From positions 7,327 through 71,326 of the forward strand of contig NZ_AFCF02000003.1 in the NCBI RefSeq assembly GCF_000203975.2: a stretch of DNA of 64,000 bases. The letters run 5' to 3'. The DNA is from Leisingera sp. ANG1 (lineage in GTDB: Bacteria > Pseudomonadota > Alphaproteobacteria > Rhodobacterales > Rhodobacteraceae). The number at the start of each line of letters is the position of its first letter. The first letter of the stretch is position 1. The notes beneath the pieces are model-generated. The model was given only the letters and a program-made list of their open reading frames with translations. It was not told the origin of the DNA and ran no database searches. Below, one piece after another: positions 1-8,900 of the stretch. The position numbers and the translations under genes are program-made.

Positions 1-846
1 GCCACGGTCAAGAAATCGCGCAAGCGCGCGGTGAAAGAGGCGCGGGCCCGCAAACAGCGGACCGCGCGGGAAACTGCAAAGATGATCCGCCGCCGCGATA
101 CGGCGGAGGCAGAGGCTGTGCAGAATAAAAAAGCGGCTGACGCCGCGAATGCTCTGAAAAAGAAAATTGTGGCCGAGGTCGGGGCATTGGAGCCGAGAGT
201 GAAAGGGTATGAGGCAAGGGCCGAAGAAGCTGCAGAAAAGTACCGGGCCGAGACGGCAGCGCGGAAGTCCGAAGAGGAAAAACGCGCGCGGGTTATGCAA
301 GAAAGGCAACAGGCCGAGCAGATGCTGAACGCCAAGAAGGCTGAGAAATCTAATCTGGCGGCTCAGCTGCTGCAGATGGTTCAGCACCGCGGTCAGGAAG
401 AGAAAGCAGTTGCTGAGGCCCGGGCTGCCCGGCTGGCTGAGGAGAAGAGGCTGCAGGAGGCAGAAGAAAAGGTCCGGTTGAAGGCAACGGAGGCAGAGGT
501 CATCACGGATGCCATCGGGACCGGGTTGGATTTGGTTGCTGATGGGGCGATTTGCTGGCGGGAGGCGTCTGCGGATCAGCAGGCCGGCCTGTCATGGGGC
601 GCGGCCGCTCCGGATACCAAGGGTGCGCGGGATGAAAAGCTGAAAGAAATCCGCCCGGCAATGCGGATGGTCACGCGCATTGCTCAACTGGTGGCCCGGA
701 CCGTGAAACGCGCGCTCGCCAACGAACGGCAAAAGCTGAAGCAGGACGCGGATTATGTCCGCGGCTTGCGTCAAAAATGGGAACCGGAAGATGCAGCGCG
801 ACTGAAGCGGATCACGCTTGGTGGGATAGATAGCGGACCGAAATAA
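1..846 (+). CDS. Mob_Pre-type mobilisation protein, C-terminal part (cut by window start)
   Basis: The frame is open from base 1, so the gene begins before the window; the GTG at 31 is internal. About 280 residues are visible, nearly all charged Ala/Glu/Lys/Arg coiled coil, followed by a short non-coil tail. The same protein, with its relaxase part, is encoded at 33719-35374, and by my count roughly nine of ten residues match until the last six or so. The family nicks and mobilises plasmids or integrative elements through an N-terminal His-rich domain. That part lies outside the window, so whether this copy is complete cannot be seen. Confidence 0.75.
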   Translation, partial: ATVKKSRKRAVKEARARKQRTARETAKMIRRRDTAEAEAVQNKKAADAANALKKKIVAEVGALEPRVKGYEARAEEAAEKYRAETAARKSEEEKRARVMQERQQAEQMLNAKKAEKSNLAAQLLQMVQHRGQEEKAVAEARAARLAEEKRLQEAEEKVRLKATEAEVITDAIGTGLDLVADGAICWREASADQQAGLSWGAAAPDTKGARDEKLKEIRPAMRMVTRIAQLVARTVKRALANERQKLKQDADYVRGLRQKWEPEDAARLKRITLGGIDSGPK

Positions 847-870
847 GACCGATTGCTTCCTTTCGTTGGG

Positions 871-905
871 TGACAAGCTAAGGTTGGCTGTGCGGGACTT
901 TTCAG
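871..905. repeat. Fragment of dispersed intergenic repeat (copy D)
   Basis: The 30 bases from 871 differ at only three or four positions from 36583-36612, beginning TGACAAGC and ending GGACTT. After that this copy diverges from the others. It lies in the 204-base gap between the mob stop (846) and the thiolase stop (1051), which otherwise holds nothing I recognise. Confidence 0.5.
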
Positions 906-1050
906 ACTTTCGCTGCGAGTTCTCAAATGGCTGCTATTTGCACATTGCGTCCGAGATGGGACGTGTCATCTGCGGAAGGCGACCGTCGCAGATGACAGGT
1001 CGTCGATGTCTCGGTCAGATAACGCTCCGCTTAAATTTACTTCAGTGGCG

Positions 1051-2235
1051 TCAGGCGACTTCGAACAACGCTGCGGCCCCCATGCCTCCGCCGACACACA
1101 TGGACGTAACCACGTATTTTACGCCACGACGCTTGCCCTCAAGCAAAGCATGCCCGACTTGTCTCGCGCCTGTCATGCCGTAGGGGTGGCCAATCGATAT
1201 AGCACCGCCGTTCACGTTGTAGAGTTCGGGATCAATGCCAAGATGATCGCGGCAATAGAGCGCCTGGCAAGCGAATGCCTCGTTCAACTCCCAAAGCCCG
1301 ATGTCATCGATACCGAGACCTGCATTCTTTAACAGTTTGGGTATTGCATAGATCGGGCCGATGCCCATCTCTTCCGGTGCATTGCCCGCGACTGCCATGC
1401 CGCGGTAGATGCCAAGGGGTGTATGGCCATGCTGGTCAGCCATTTTGCCTTCCATGAGCACACAAGCCGAAGCGCCATCTGAGAGCTGGCTTGCGTTGCC
1501 GGCGGTGATAACGCCTCCATCAATGACCGGGTTCAATTGGCTAAGTGTTTCGACCGTCGAGCCCGGCCGGTTGCCTTCGTCTTTTGACAAGGTCACCTCT
1601 TCCAGGGTTTCCTCCCCGGATTCGCGGTTCCTGACCCGCTTGTTGGCGGTGATCGGGACAATCTCGTCGTCAAAGGCGCCAGCGGCTTGTGCCCGTGCAG
1701 TCCGCTTCTGGGAAAGCGCTGCGTATTCATCCTGAGCGTCGCGGCTTATCCCATATACCCGGGCCACATTCTCCGCCGTCATCAGCATCGGCATATAGGC
1801 GTGTTCGCACTGGGCGGTAACGCTTGGGTCCTTCTCATCACCTGCCCACTTCAGATACGCATTCTGCACGGCGGAAATATTCTCCTGCCCGCCTGCAACC
1901 GCAACGTTCTGCCCATCCACGATGATCTGCTTTGCGGCCGCCGCAATGGCCATCAATCCTGATGAACATTGCCTGTCGATCGTTTGACCTGACACAGTGA
2001 CTGGAAGACCAGCTGCCAGCACGGATAAGCGGCCGACATTCAGCCCTCCTGTTCCGGCAGTCAGGACCGACCCGATCACAACATCTTCGATCAATCCTGG
2101 GTCCACAGCCGCGCGTTCGACCGCATGGCGAATGGCATGGCCCATCAGCGTTGGTGATTTGATGTTGTTCAGCGCACCCTTGAAGGCAACCCCAATAGGG
2201 GTTCGTGCGGTAGAGACGATAACGGCTTCTCTCAT
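1051..2235 (-). CDS. Thiolase (acetyl-CoA acyltransferase family)
   Basis: A 394-residue thiolase, the normal length for the family. The nucleophilic Cys90 sits in DRQCSSG, His350 in GHPYGMTG and the second catalytic cysteine, Cys380, in SMCVGGGMG. The enzyme cleaves 3-oxoacyl-CoA with CoA, or condenses two acyl-CoAs, in the cytoplasm. The ATG at 2235 overlaps the stop of the upstream hydratase/dehydrogenase by four bases (ATGA), so the two are translationally coupled. This is the last gene of the ligase-cupin-FadB-thiolase operon, and the context suggests it ends a short beta-oxidation-like route. The substrate chain cannot be read from the sequence. Confidence 0.93.
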   Translation of the reverse strand: MREAVIVSTARTPIGVAFKGALNNIKSPTLMGHAIRHAVERAAVDPGLIEDVVIGSVLTAGTGGLNVGRLSVLAAGLPVTVSGQTIDRQCSSGLMAIAAAAKQIIVDGQNVAVAGGQENISAVQNAYLKWAGDEKDPSVTAQCEHAYMPMLMTAENVARVYGISRDAQDEYAALSQKRTARAQAAGAFDDEIVPITANKRVRNRESGEETLEEVTLSKDEGNRPGSTVETLSQLNPVIDGGVITAGNASQLSDGASACVLMEGKMADQHGHTPLGIYRGMAVAGNAPEEMGIGPIYAIPKLLKNAGLGIDDIGLWELNEAFACQALYCRDHLGIDPELYNVNGGAISIGHPYGMTGARQVGHALLEGKRRGVKYVVTSMCVGGGMGAAALFEVA

Positions 2236-4352
2236 GATGTTCCCTTTTTGGCCTCAAAGTGCTCTGCAAGTGTCACGCCCGTGTTTGCGAGTTCCTCCAG
2301 CAAAGGCGCGGGTGTGAACCACATCTCGCCATAGGCGCCCAGCGATTGCCGGTAGTGGTTCATGCGGTCCAGAATGCGGGGCAATCCGACTTCATCCGCA
2401 TACTGCATCGGGCCACCGCGCCAGTTGGGAAAGCCATAGCCGTTGACCCAGATCAGGTCGCAGTCGCCGGAGCGCGTTGCGATGCCTTCTTCCAGGATCA
2501 GAAAGCCTTCGTTGATCAAGGGGTACAGACACCGCTCAAGGATTTCCTGATCGTCGATATGTCGGTGCGCTACACCATGCCGTGTGGCCAGTTCTTCGCT
2601 GATTTGAACAACCTCGGGATCTTCAACCCGTGTCCGGCCCTCGTAGATATAGCTGCCTCGCCCGGTCTTCTGACCCAGTCGTCCCAATTCAAAAAGCCTG
2701 TCCTGGACTGCCTGGTATGCCGGATCATGCGCAATTTCACTTCGCCGCTCCTGACGCACGCGGGCACCCACATCGATCCCTGCCAGATCTGCCATCGCGT
2801 GAATGCCCATCGCCATACCGAAGGTCTCAAGGACATCGTCCACGTGTTTCGGCGTCGCTCCCTCAAGCAGCAGCCGGGACCCTTCGCGAAAGTATGGCTC
2901 CAGCATCCGGTTCCCGACAAAGCCGTAGCATACGCCCACCGTGACAGGGAGCTTTCGGATCTTCTTTGCGACTGTGATTGCCGTCGCAATGACATCGGGT
3001 GCGGTCTTGGCACCGCGCACCACCTCCAGCAAGCGCATGACATTGGCCGGGCTGAAGAAATGGAGACCAATCACATCCTCCGGACGGGACGTGAACGCGG
3101 CGATTTCATCGAGATCCAAGGTCGAAGTGTTCGAGGCCAGTATCGCGCCAGGTTTTGCGTGCCGGTCTAACGCTTCGAAAATCTGGCGTTTGACATTCAT
3201 GCTTTCAAACGCTGCTTCGATGATCAGGTCGGCATCTGCGAGGTCTGCATAGCTGAGCGTCCCTGTGGCGTTGGATGCAATAGCCTCTGCCTGATCGGGA
3301 CTGAGCCGTCCCTTGTCAGCTGCACGCTGGAAGTGCTTTGAAACCTGATTCAGCCCCTGTTCCAGCGCCCCCTGTGTGGTTTCCAAAAGCGTTACCGGAA
3401 ACCCCACCTGAAGAAAGGCGATGGCGATGCCGCGCCCCATTGTTCCCGCGCCGATCACGGCGACCGATGCAATGTCACGTGGTCGCTGCCCGCGCGAAAC
3501 GCCGGGAACTTTGGTGCATTCACGCTCTGCAAAGAACAGGTGACGGCCCGCGCGTGATTGGGATGTGTCGAGCAATTCGGCAAATCCTGCCTTTTCCTGC
3601 GCCAGCCCCTGGGGCAGCGGCAATTCGCAGGCGGCTTGAAGCGATTTCAGGCATCGTTCAGGGGCGACAAGGTTTTTGGATCTTGGCGCGATCTCGGTCC
3701 GGAAACCCGCGAGAAAACCCTTCGGATCAGGGTGTGCGACGGTCATATCCGCGCAACTGCGCTTCGGATCCCCCTCACGCGCAATCCTGGTGGCGAACTC
3801 TATAGCATGTGCGCGAAAATCCTGGCCGCTTTCGAACAGTGCGTCGACCAGCCCGCAGGACAGAGCAAAATCGCCTTTCACAGGGTCACCGGAAAGGATC
3901 ATCCGTGTCGCCGCTTCCAGCCCGGCAATCCGTGGCAGTCGTTGGGTCCCGCCTGCACCGGGCAGCAGCCCCAGTTTGATTTCGGGCAGGCCCATCAATG
4001 CCTCCGGCGCGGCAACACGGTAGTCACAGGCAAGTGCGATCTCCAGTGCGCCACCCATCGCAGGGCCTGCAATAGCCGCGACAACAGGCTTCCTGCTGGT
4101 TTCAATCGTTACGCACAGGTCTGGCAGATCCGGTTTGTCCCAGACTGCCCCTGTGCGGAACTCGGCGATATCGGCGCCGCCGCAAAAAAGCGGCAGTGCA
4201 GAACATAAAACAATAGCTTTGACCTGCTCGTCAGCTTCCAACTCATGAACGGCCGAAGAGAGCGCTTGCCGCATCTTCAGGCCAAGTGCGTTCACTGGCG
4301 GGGCGTTCAGCTCGATGACTGCAACGCTGCCGCTGCGTTCTATAGAAAACAT
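2232..4352 (-). CDS. Bifunctional enoyl-CoA hydratase / 3-hydroxyacyl-CoA dehydrogenase
   Basis: A 706-residue FadB/FadJ-type fusion. Residues 1-180 form a crotonase domain with both catalytic glutamates (Glu104 in GALEIALACD, Glu124 in GLPEIKLGLLPG). An NAD-binding GAGTMG follows at 301-306, and the dehydrogenase His is in GLHFFSPA, with the two C-terminal dehydrogenase domains after it. The protein hydrates enoyl-CoA and oxidises the resulting 3-hydroxyacyl-CoA. I chose ATG 4352: GAGG lies about nine bases upstream and the protein then begins MFSIERSG, as relatives do; a start at 4406 would run into the cupin gene. It starts 11 bases after the cupin stop and overlaps the thiolase by four bases. 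Confidence 0.93.
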   Translation of the reverse strand: MFSIERSGSVAVIELNAPPVNALGLKMRQALSSAVHELEADEQVKAIVLCSALPLFCGGADIAEFRTGAVWDKPDLPDLCVTIETSRKPVVAAIAGPAMGGALEIALACDYRVAAPEALMGLPEIKLGLLPGAGGTQRLPRIAGLEAATRMILSGDPVKGDFALSCGLVDALFESGQDFRAHAIEFATRIAREGDPKRSCADMTVAHPDPKGFLAGFRTEIAPRSKNLVAPERCLKSLQAACELPLPQGLAQEKAGFAELLDTSQSRAGRHLFFAERECTKVPGVSRGQRPRDIASVAVIGAGTMGRGIAIAFLQVGFPVTLLETTQGALEQGLNQVSKHFQRAADKGRLSPDQAEAIASNATGTLSYADLADADLIIEAAFESMNVKRQIFEALDRHAKPGAILASNTSTLDLDEIAAFTSRPEDVIGLHFFSPANVMRLLEVVRGAKTAPDVIATAITVAKKIRKLPVTVGVCYGFVGNRMLEPYFREGSRLLLEGATPKHVDDVLETFGMAMGIHAMADLAGIDVGARVRQERRSEIAHDPAYQAVQDRLFELGRLGQKTGRGSYIYEGRTRVEDPEVVQISEELATRHGVAHRHIDDQEILERCLYPLINEGFLILEEGIATRSGDCDLIWVNGYGFPNWRGGPMQYADEVGLPRILDRMNHYRQSLGAYGEMWFTPAPLLEELANTGVTLAEHFEAKKGTS

Positions 4353-4363
4353 TTTGGGAAACC

Positions 4364-5050
4364 TCAGATGGACTTTTGGGCAAGACCTTGTTCGATCTCG
4401 GCCCAATCGTCGAAGTGGATGACATTGCAGCGTGAACTCACGTTCTCAAGCCAGACAAAGACCGAGAGGAACGGTTGATCATAGACCCGGGTGGCATGGG
4501 GCTCGCCCGCGGCGTTCCAGATAAGCGATCCAGCAGGATAGTCCTGCCATTCGCCGGATCTGAACCGCCAGCCGGATCTCTCGGACATGTTCAGATAAAG
4601 CTCAGGCGCGTCGTGGTTATGGTCGCGGTACAACGTCCGCGGACCCAGCATGAAGATACCCAGGCTAAAGTCCGAGTGGTGATGCCCGCAGGCGTCGGCG
4701 CCAATCAGCAAGGAATGCAAGTTGCACTTGATATAACCCTCTCCCAGGTCGGCGCCGGGCGGATAGAACTGCGCGTTGTCCTCGCGCCAGACCAGGTCAT
4801 CCTTAGCCGCAGACAGGCATTTTGCGATTTCAAGTAGTTTGGGCTCGGTGATGCCGGCGATGGCTTGTGTCAGCACCTGATCATGACGGGTACCCTGGGG
4901 AGGGACATCACGCTGCCGCCTGCAGGAAAGATCCATGGCTGCAAGCTTGTCCAGCGTCAGATCAACACCGGGCGCATCGCTGCGGTGGGTCTCCAGATAC
5001 GCGACAATGGCTCGGATGAGGGCCTGAATTCGGTGCTGCTTGTCTGTCAT
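4364..5050 (-). CDS. DMSP-lyase-family cupin (DddQ/DddL-like)
   Basis: A 228-residue single-cupin protein. Its core carries Tyr141, His144, His146, Glu150, Tyr152 and His185, in the strings LYRDHNHDAPELY and GEPHATRV. This Y-x4-H-x3-E-x-Y pattern with a distal His about 39 residues on is the metal and catalytic set known from DddQ, which cleaves dimethylsulfoniopropionate to DMS and acrylate. ATG 5050 overlaps the ligase stop by four bases (ATGA); upstream ATG choices lie wholly inside the ligase. Coupling to a CoA ligase and a hydratase/dehydrogenase suggests that the product, perhaps acrylate or its CoA ester, is used in place. Family membership is well supported; DMSP as substrate is inference, since other cupins share the fold. 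Confidence 0.65.
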   Translation of the reverse strand: MTDKQHRIQALIRAIVAYLETHRSDAPGVDLTLDKLAAMDLSCRRQRDVPPQGTRHDQVLTQAIAGITEPKLLEIAKCLSAAKDDLVWREDNAQFYPPGADLGEGYIKCNLHSLLIGADACGHHHSDFSLGIFMLGPRTLYRDHNHDAPELYLNMSERSGWRFRSGEWQDYPAGSLIWNAAGEPHATRVYDQPFLSVFVWLENVSSRCNVIHFDDWAEIEQGLAQKSI

Positions 5051-6693
5051 GGTTTCACATCCGCGCCTGTATAAATCTCTTGCCGTAAGAGCTTCTTGTC
5101 GAGCTTGCCAACACTGGTCCTGGGAAGCCGTTCGACAAAGAATATTCGGTCTGGCACCGCCCACTTCGACAGGTCCCCCATGTCAGCGCGCGACTGGAAT
5201 TCTTCCAGGATGACTTGGCGCACCTGATCCGGTTCGGCATTCTTTGCAAGCTGAGCAACCAGCACCGGCCTTTCGCCCCACTTGGCATGTGGCAGGCCAA
5301 TCGCGGCCACGTCTTCGACGCCGGCACAAGCGGAGGCTATGTTTTCCAATGCCAGTGACGAAATCCATTCGCCGCCGGTTTTGATCACATCCTTGAGCCG
5401 GTCAGTGATCTGCAACGATCCATTTTCACGGATGTAGCCAACATCCCCGGTGTGCAGATACCCCCCGGCCCACAGTTCGTCAGAGGCTTGCTCGTTGCCG
5501 AAATAACCCTGGGTCAGCCAGGGTGCCCGGGCAACAACTTCGCCGGTTGTTTCACCGTCAAGCGGGACGTCCTTCATATCTGGCGTCACAACACGAAGGT
5601 CGACAAGCGGGCCGGGAAAGCCGGTTTGCGCCTGTCTCTCCGGATCATCGCTGGACAGATCTGCCACCGTCAGAAACGGACAGGTTTCGGACATTCCATA
5701 AGCCGCATGCAATGATATGCCAGCCGCAGCAGCGCGGTCCTGCAGGCCGCGCGGCAAGGCGGCCCCGCCAATGATTACTTTCCACTGGCTCAGGTCTGTC
5801 TGCGGGCAGCCGGGATGGTCGAGCACCATGGACAGAATGGTGGGCACGCAATGGGAAAAAGTGACGCCTTCATCAGCAATCAGCCGCAGAACTTCGTCTG
5901 GCGTGTAGCGGCCGGGATAGACTTGGCGCACGCCCATCATCGTCGCAGCATATGGAAACCCCCATCCATGGACGTGAAACAGAGGTGTCAGCGGCATGTA
6001 GACGTCGCCGCGGTGAAACCCGGCGTTTCCGGGAAATGCGCCAAAACCAGCGATCAGGCCCAAAGTGTGAAGCACCAGCTGGCGATGGGAATAGCTCACC
6101 CCTTTGGGGTTGCCAGTGGTTCCAGTCGTATAGAACAGTGTTGCGGTTCGGCTTTCGTCAAAATCAGGAAATTCAAACCCGGTTGGAGCGCCCCCGATCC
6201 AGTCTTCGTAACCGTCTCCGTTTCCGATGGGGACAATGGTGATGTCCCGGTCAAAATCCGATTTGATCTCATCAATAAGCGGCATGAAATCCTGATGCAC
6301 TATGATCAGGTCCGGCTGCCCATGGTTGATTGTGTAAAGGACCTGCGCAGGCGACAAACGCACGTTGATCGTGTGCAGCACAGCGCCCATCATCGGAACC
6401 GCAAAGAAACACTCAAGATAGCGGTGCGTATCCCAGTCCATGACACCAACACGCATGCCCTCGCCAATACCGCTGGTCTTGAGGGCATTGGCAAGCTGGC
6501 CGATGCGTTCGTTGAGCTGAGCATAGGTCAACCGCATATTGGAGCCGCTGACGATCTCTTGCCTGGCGGAGACCAGCCTGGAACGCGTCAGCAGCTGCTT
6601 GATCAGCAACGGGTAGCCATATGCATTCAGCGAAGGTGACGTGACGGACATACAGAAGGAATCCTTGGCTTTCTTCACTTGCCAATCTGCCAT
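5047..6693 (-). CDS. Acyl-CoA ligase (AMP-forming)
   Basis: An ANL-superfamily ligase of 548 residues if ATG 6693 is used. It has the P-loop-like YTTGTTGNPKG, the GYLHTGDVGYI and DRLKDVIKTGGEWIS hinge motifs, and the C-terminal catalytic lysine in TSVGKLDKK. It activates a carboxylic acid through an acyl-AMP. A second start at 6651 (MSVTSPSLNAYGYPLL) has AAGGA about 13 bases upstream and gives a more usual N-terminus, so the start is open. First gene of the operon, divergent from the LysR gene across about 190 bases. The sequence resembles medium-chain fatty acid ligases (AlkK/DmdB-like); a role in activating acrylate or a methylthio acid is only suggested by the cupin downstream. Confidence 0.88.
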   Translation of the reverse strand: MADWQVKKAKDSFCMSVTSPSLNAYGYPLLIKQLLTRSRLVSARQEIVSGSNMRLTYAQLNERIGQLANALKTSGIGEGMRVGVMDWDTHRYLECFFAVPMMGAVLHTINVRLSPAQVLYTINHGQPDLIIVHQDFMPLIDEIKSDFDRDITIVPIGNGDGYEDWIGGAPTGFEFPDFDESRTATLFYTTGTTGNPKGVSYSHRQLVLHTLGLIAGFGAFPGNAGFHRGDVYMPLTPLFHVHGWGFPYAATMMGVRQVYPGRYTPDEVLRLIADEGVTFSHCVPTILSMVLDHPGCPQTDLSQWKVIIGGAALPRGLQDRAAAAGISLHAAYGMSETCPFLTVADLSSDDPERQAQTGFPGPLVDLRVVTPDMKDVPLDGETTGEVVARAPWLTQGYFGNEQASDELWAGGYLHTGDVGYIRENGSLQITDRLKDVIKTGGEWISSLALENIASACAGVEDVAAIGLPHAKWGERPVLVAQLAKNAEPDQVRQVILEEFQSRADMGDLSKWAVPDRIFFVERLPRTSVGKLDKKLLRQEIYTGADVKP

Positions 6694-6885
6694 CTCTCAA
6701 CGAGCCGAAGAATTGAAAGATTTTTGCATTCATCAAGGATTCCTAACCGGTGCGTTGAATGTGAAAATACCGTTTGACGGCATGTAAAGTTGGGCAAATA
6801 TTCAATTCCACCCGCCGCCATAAATTTTGCCGCCAGTTAGGCAAGCTAAAGGATGACAGGCTGCATTCATCAAGGAGGCTCGCCG

Positions 6886-7815
6886 GTGACGACCCATATG
6901 CCAACATTGGTATCTCTGCGCGCCTTTGAAGCCGTGGCGCGTCACAAAAGCTTTCGCAAGGCAGCTGACGAGATCTGTGTGACGCACGCGGCCGTCAGCC
7001 ATCAGATCAAGGCACTGGAAAATTCAATCGGGGTTCAACTGCTTGAACGCTCAAGCCGGTCCGTCGAACTGACGCCAGCCGGCGAACAGTATTATCCGCC
7101 AATCCGTGAACACATTCAGGGGATAATCAAGGCCACCCGGCGCATACAGGCGCCGGACGAGCCCGATGTGCTGCTCGTCCAGTCTTATGCGAGTTTCAAT
7201 ACAATGTGGCTGCAGCCCAGGCTTGCCGATTTCCTTCAGGACAATCCGAACACCCGCGTGCGCATAATCTCAACCTTTGAAGACGGTGACTATGATGCGC
7301 ACAGATTTGACGCGGGTATCTTCAATGCTCCGCCTTTTGACAAGAGATTTAACTACAGCCCGTTGTTTGAAACCGACATTTACCCGGTGTGCGCTCCTGA
7401 GGCTTTGCGTGATCCGGACATGGGCATGACACTTGATGAATTAGAGAGATTCTTGCTGCTGAGCGTCCCAACCACGCCGTCAGATGTGGATGACTGGACC
7501 TGCTGGCTGGAGGCGGCAGGCCTCAGCCGCGACGACATGAAATTCGGATCCGTTTTTGACAATTATCCGCTTGTTCGTGAGGCAGTCCTGAAAAACCATG
7601 GGATTGGAATGGCGAGAGCGCCGTTCTGCGCTCGTGACCTTGAGAGAGGGCGCTTGGTACGACCGTTCGGTCTCTCCGTACCAGAGCCGAGTCAATGGTA
7701 CCTTGCAACGCCAAGAAACCGTGCAGCGAACCCGAAACTGGCTTTGTTCACCAAGTGGCTTGAAGAGAAAATCGAAGCTGACCCGACGATGAGACGCATT
7801 CCAGCCAATGTTTAG
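6886..7815 (+). CDS. LysR-family regulator (GcvA-like)
   Basis: A 309-residue LysR regulator with an N-terminal winged helix (SFRKAADEICVTHAAVSHQIKALE) and an effector domain of the GcvA type. I chose GTG 6886 because AAGGAGG lies seven bases before it; the ATG at 6853 would place that Shine-Dalgarno inside the gene. The LysR gene is divergent from the ligase operon, the classic arrangement for a regulator binding the shared intergenic region 6694-6885. The likely effector is the substrate or a CoA intermediate of that operon, which is inference. Confidence 0.9.
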   Translation: MTTHMPTLVSLRAFEAVARHKSFRKAADEICVTHAAVSHQIKALENSIGVQLLERSSRSVELTPAGEQYYPPIREHIQGIIKATRRIQAPDEPDVLLVQSYASFNTMWLQPRLADFLQDNPNTRVRIISTFEDGDYDAHRFDAGIFNAPPFDKRFNYSPLFETDIYPVCAPEALRDPDMGMTLDELERFLLLSVPTTPSDVDDWTCWLEAAGLSRDDMKFGSVFDNYPLVREAVLKNHGIGMARAPFCARDLERGRLVRPFGLSVPEPSQWYLATPRNRAANPKLALFTKWLEEKIEADPTMRRIPANV

Positions 7816-7889
7816 GCGCCGTCATTCAGGAACCACCGGTCAGCGCGTTCCAGATCAACGCTGACCGTCCTGGGGTGTCACCAGGCCAC

Positions 7890-8891
7890 TCATTTTGCGT
7901 GCATGCGTTTTTTGGTTTCGCGCACACGTTCCGTTGCCTCCGGGCTGCCATCATGAAAGCTGCCGAACCAGTTGTCCCAGGGCATTTCCGGGCCACCATA
8001 ATTGCATTCGAAATACCGATGATGCAGTTGGTGATGGAACGACCCGATCTTCAGGTGGGCCTTGTCCCCCAACACCAGGTTTTCAAACCCGGCATGCGAC
8101 GTGGCTGAAGCAAGCGCCAACGAAAATCCGATGAAGAGGAAGTGGATCGGATGCGCGGGCACAACCAAGAAGATCAGCAACAGGCTCATGTAGCCAACAT
8201 GCTCAATCGGATGCATGGAAAAGCCAGACCACGGTGCGACTGAAACACTGCGATGATGCACCGAATGCACGCGTTTATAGATCCATGGGATGTGCAGTGC
8301 GCGGTGCAGCCAGTAGAAATGGAAGGATTGTACAACAGGCAACAAAAGAAACAGGGCAAAGAACCAGACCGGATTGCTCCCGGCCGTGATCATCGGTGCC
8401 CATCCATTGGCGTAAGCCATCCAAACGATGGCATCATAGAACGTCCAAACGGTCACGCCAGATAGGAGCGCGTAGGTGACATTGTCCCAATACTGATCGT
8501 TCCACAGGAAGATGCGTGCATTCCTGGCTGGTCCGCGCCGGTCGAACTTGTAGTCCTCGCCTTGCTTCTTCCATCCGTAAAGCCACAGATGCAGCCCTTG
8601 GGCAAAGAAGGTCATCAGGATCAGGTTGCGTGCCCAAAGCTGCAATACCCATCCCCAGCTCAAATGCTGCATCTGCTCCAACGGTGGCACCAGCCACGCC
8701 CAAATGGCCCAGGCCATCAGGGCGTAGATCAGGTATTCGGTGATCGGCAGCCAGTTAGTCGCAAACCACCGGAGTGTGGCGATAGGCCTTGGCGGCCACG
8801 AGAAAAGTGGCGTTACGGCGACAGGCAGGTCTGGATGCCAGTTCCATTCTTTGCTTGCGCCAGCTTTCAGGTGCTTTTCAGTGGCCGACAT
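7890..8891 (-). CDS. Fatty acid hydroxylase / sterol desaturase family membrane protein
   Basis: 333 residues with several hydrophobic segments and the eight-histidine di-iron signature: HRALH, HSVHHRS, HAGFEN and HHQLHHRYFECNYGG. These enzymes use O2 to hydroxylate or desaturate lipids at the inner membrane. The start at 8891 follows a purine-rich AGGGGGC. Only nine bases separate it from the solute-binding-protein stop, so the two are co-transcribed. The pairing with an ABC-type binding protein is unusual. The lipid substrate is unknown. Confidence 0.85.
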   Translation of the reverse strand: MSATEKHLKAGASKEWNWHPDLPVAVTPLFSWPPRPIATLRWFATNWLPITEYLIYALMAWAIWAWLVPPLEQMQHLSWGWVLQLWARNLILMTFFAQGLHLWLYGWKKQGEDYKFDRRGPARNARIFLWNDQYWDNVTYALLSGVTVWTFYDAIVWMAYANGWAPMITAGSNPVWFFALFLLLPVVQSFHFYWLHRALHIPWIYKRVHSVHHRSVSVAPWSGFSMHPIEHVGYMSLLLIFLVVPAHPIHFLFIGFSLALASATSHAGFENLVLGDKAHLKIGSFHHQLHHRYFECNYGGPEMPWDNWFGSFHDGSPEATERVRETKKRMHAK

Positions 8892-8900
8892 GGGCGCCCC

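Noticed and set aside
5047-6693. Naming the CoA ligase DmdB (methylmercaptopropionate-CoA ligase)
   Set aside because: The ligase motifs are general to the family, and neither DmdA, DmdC nor DmdD is nearby.
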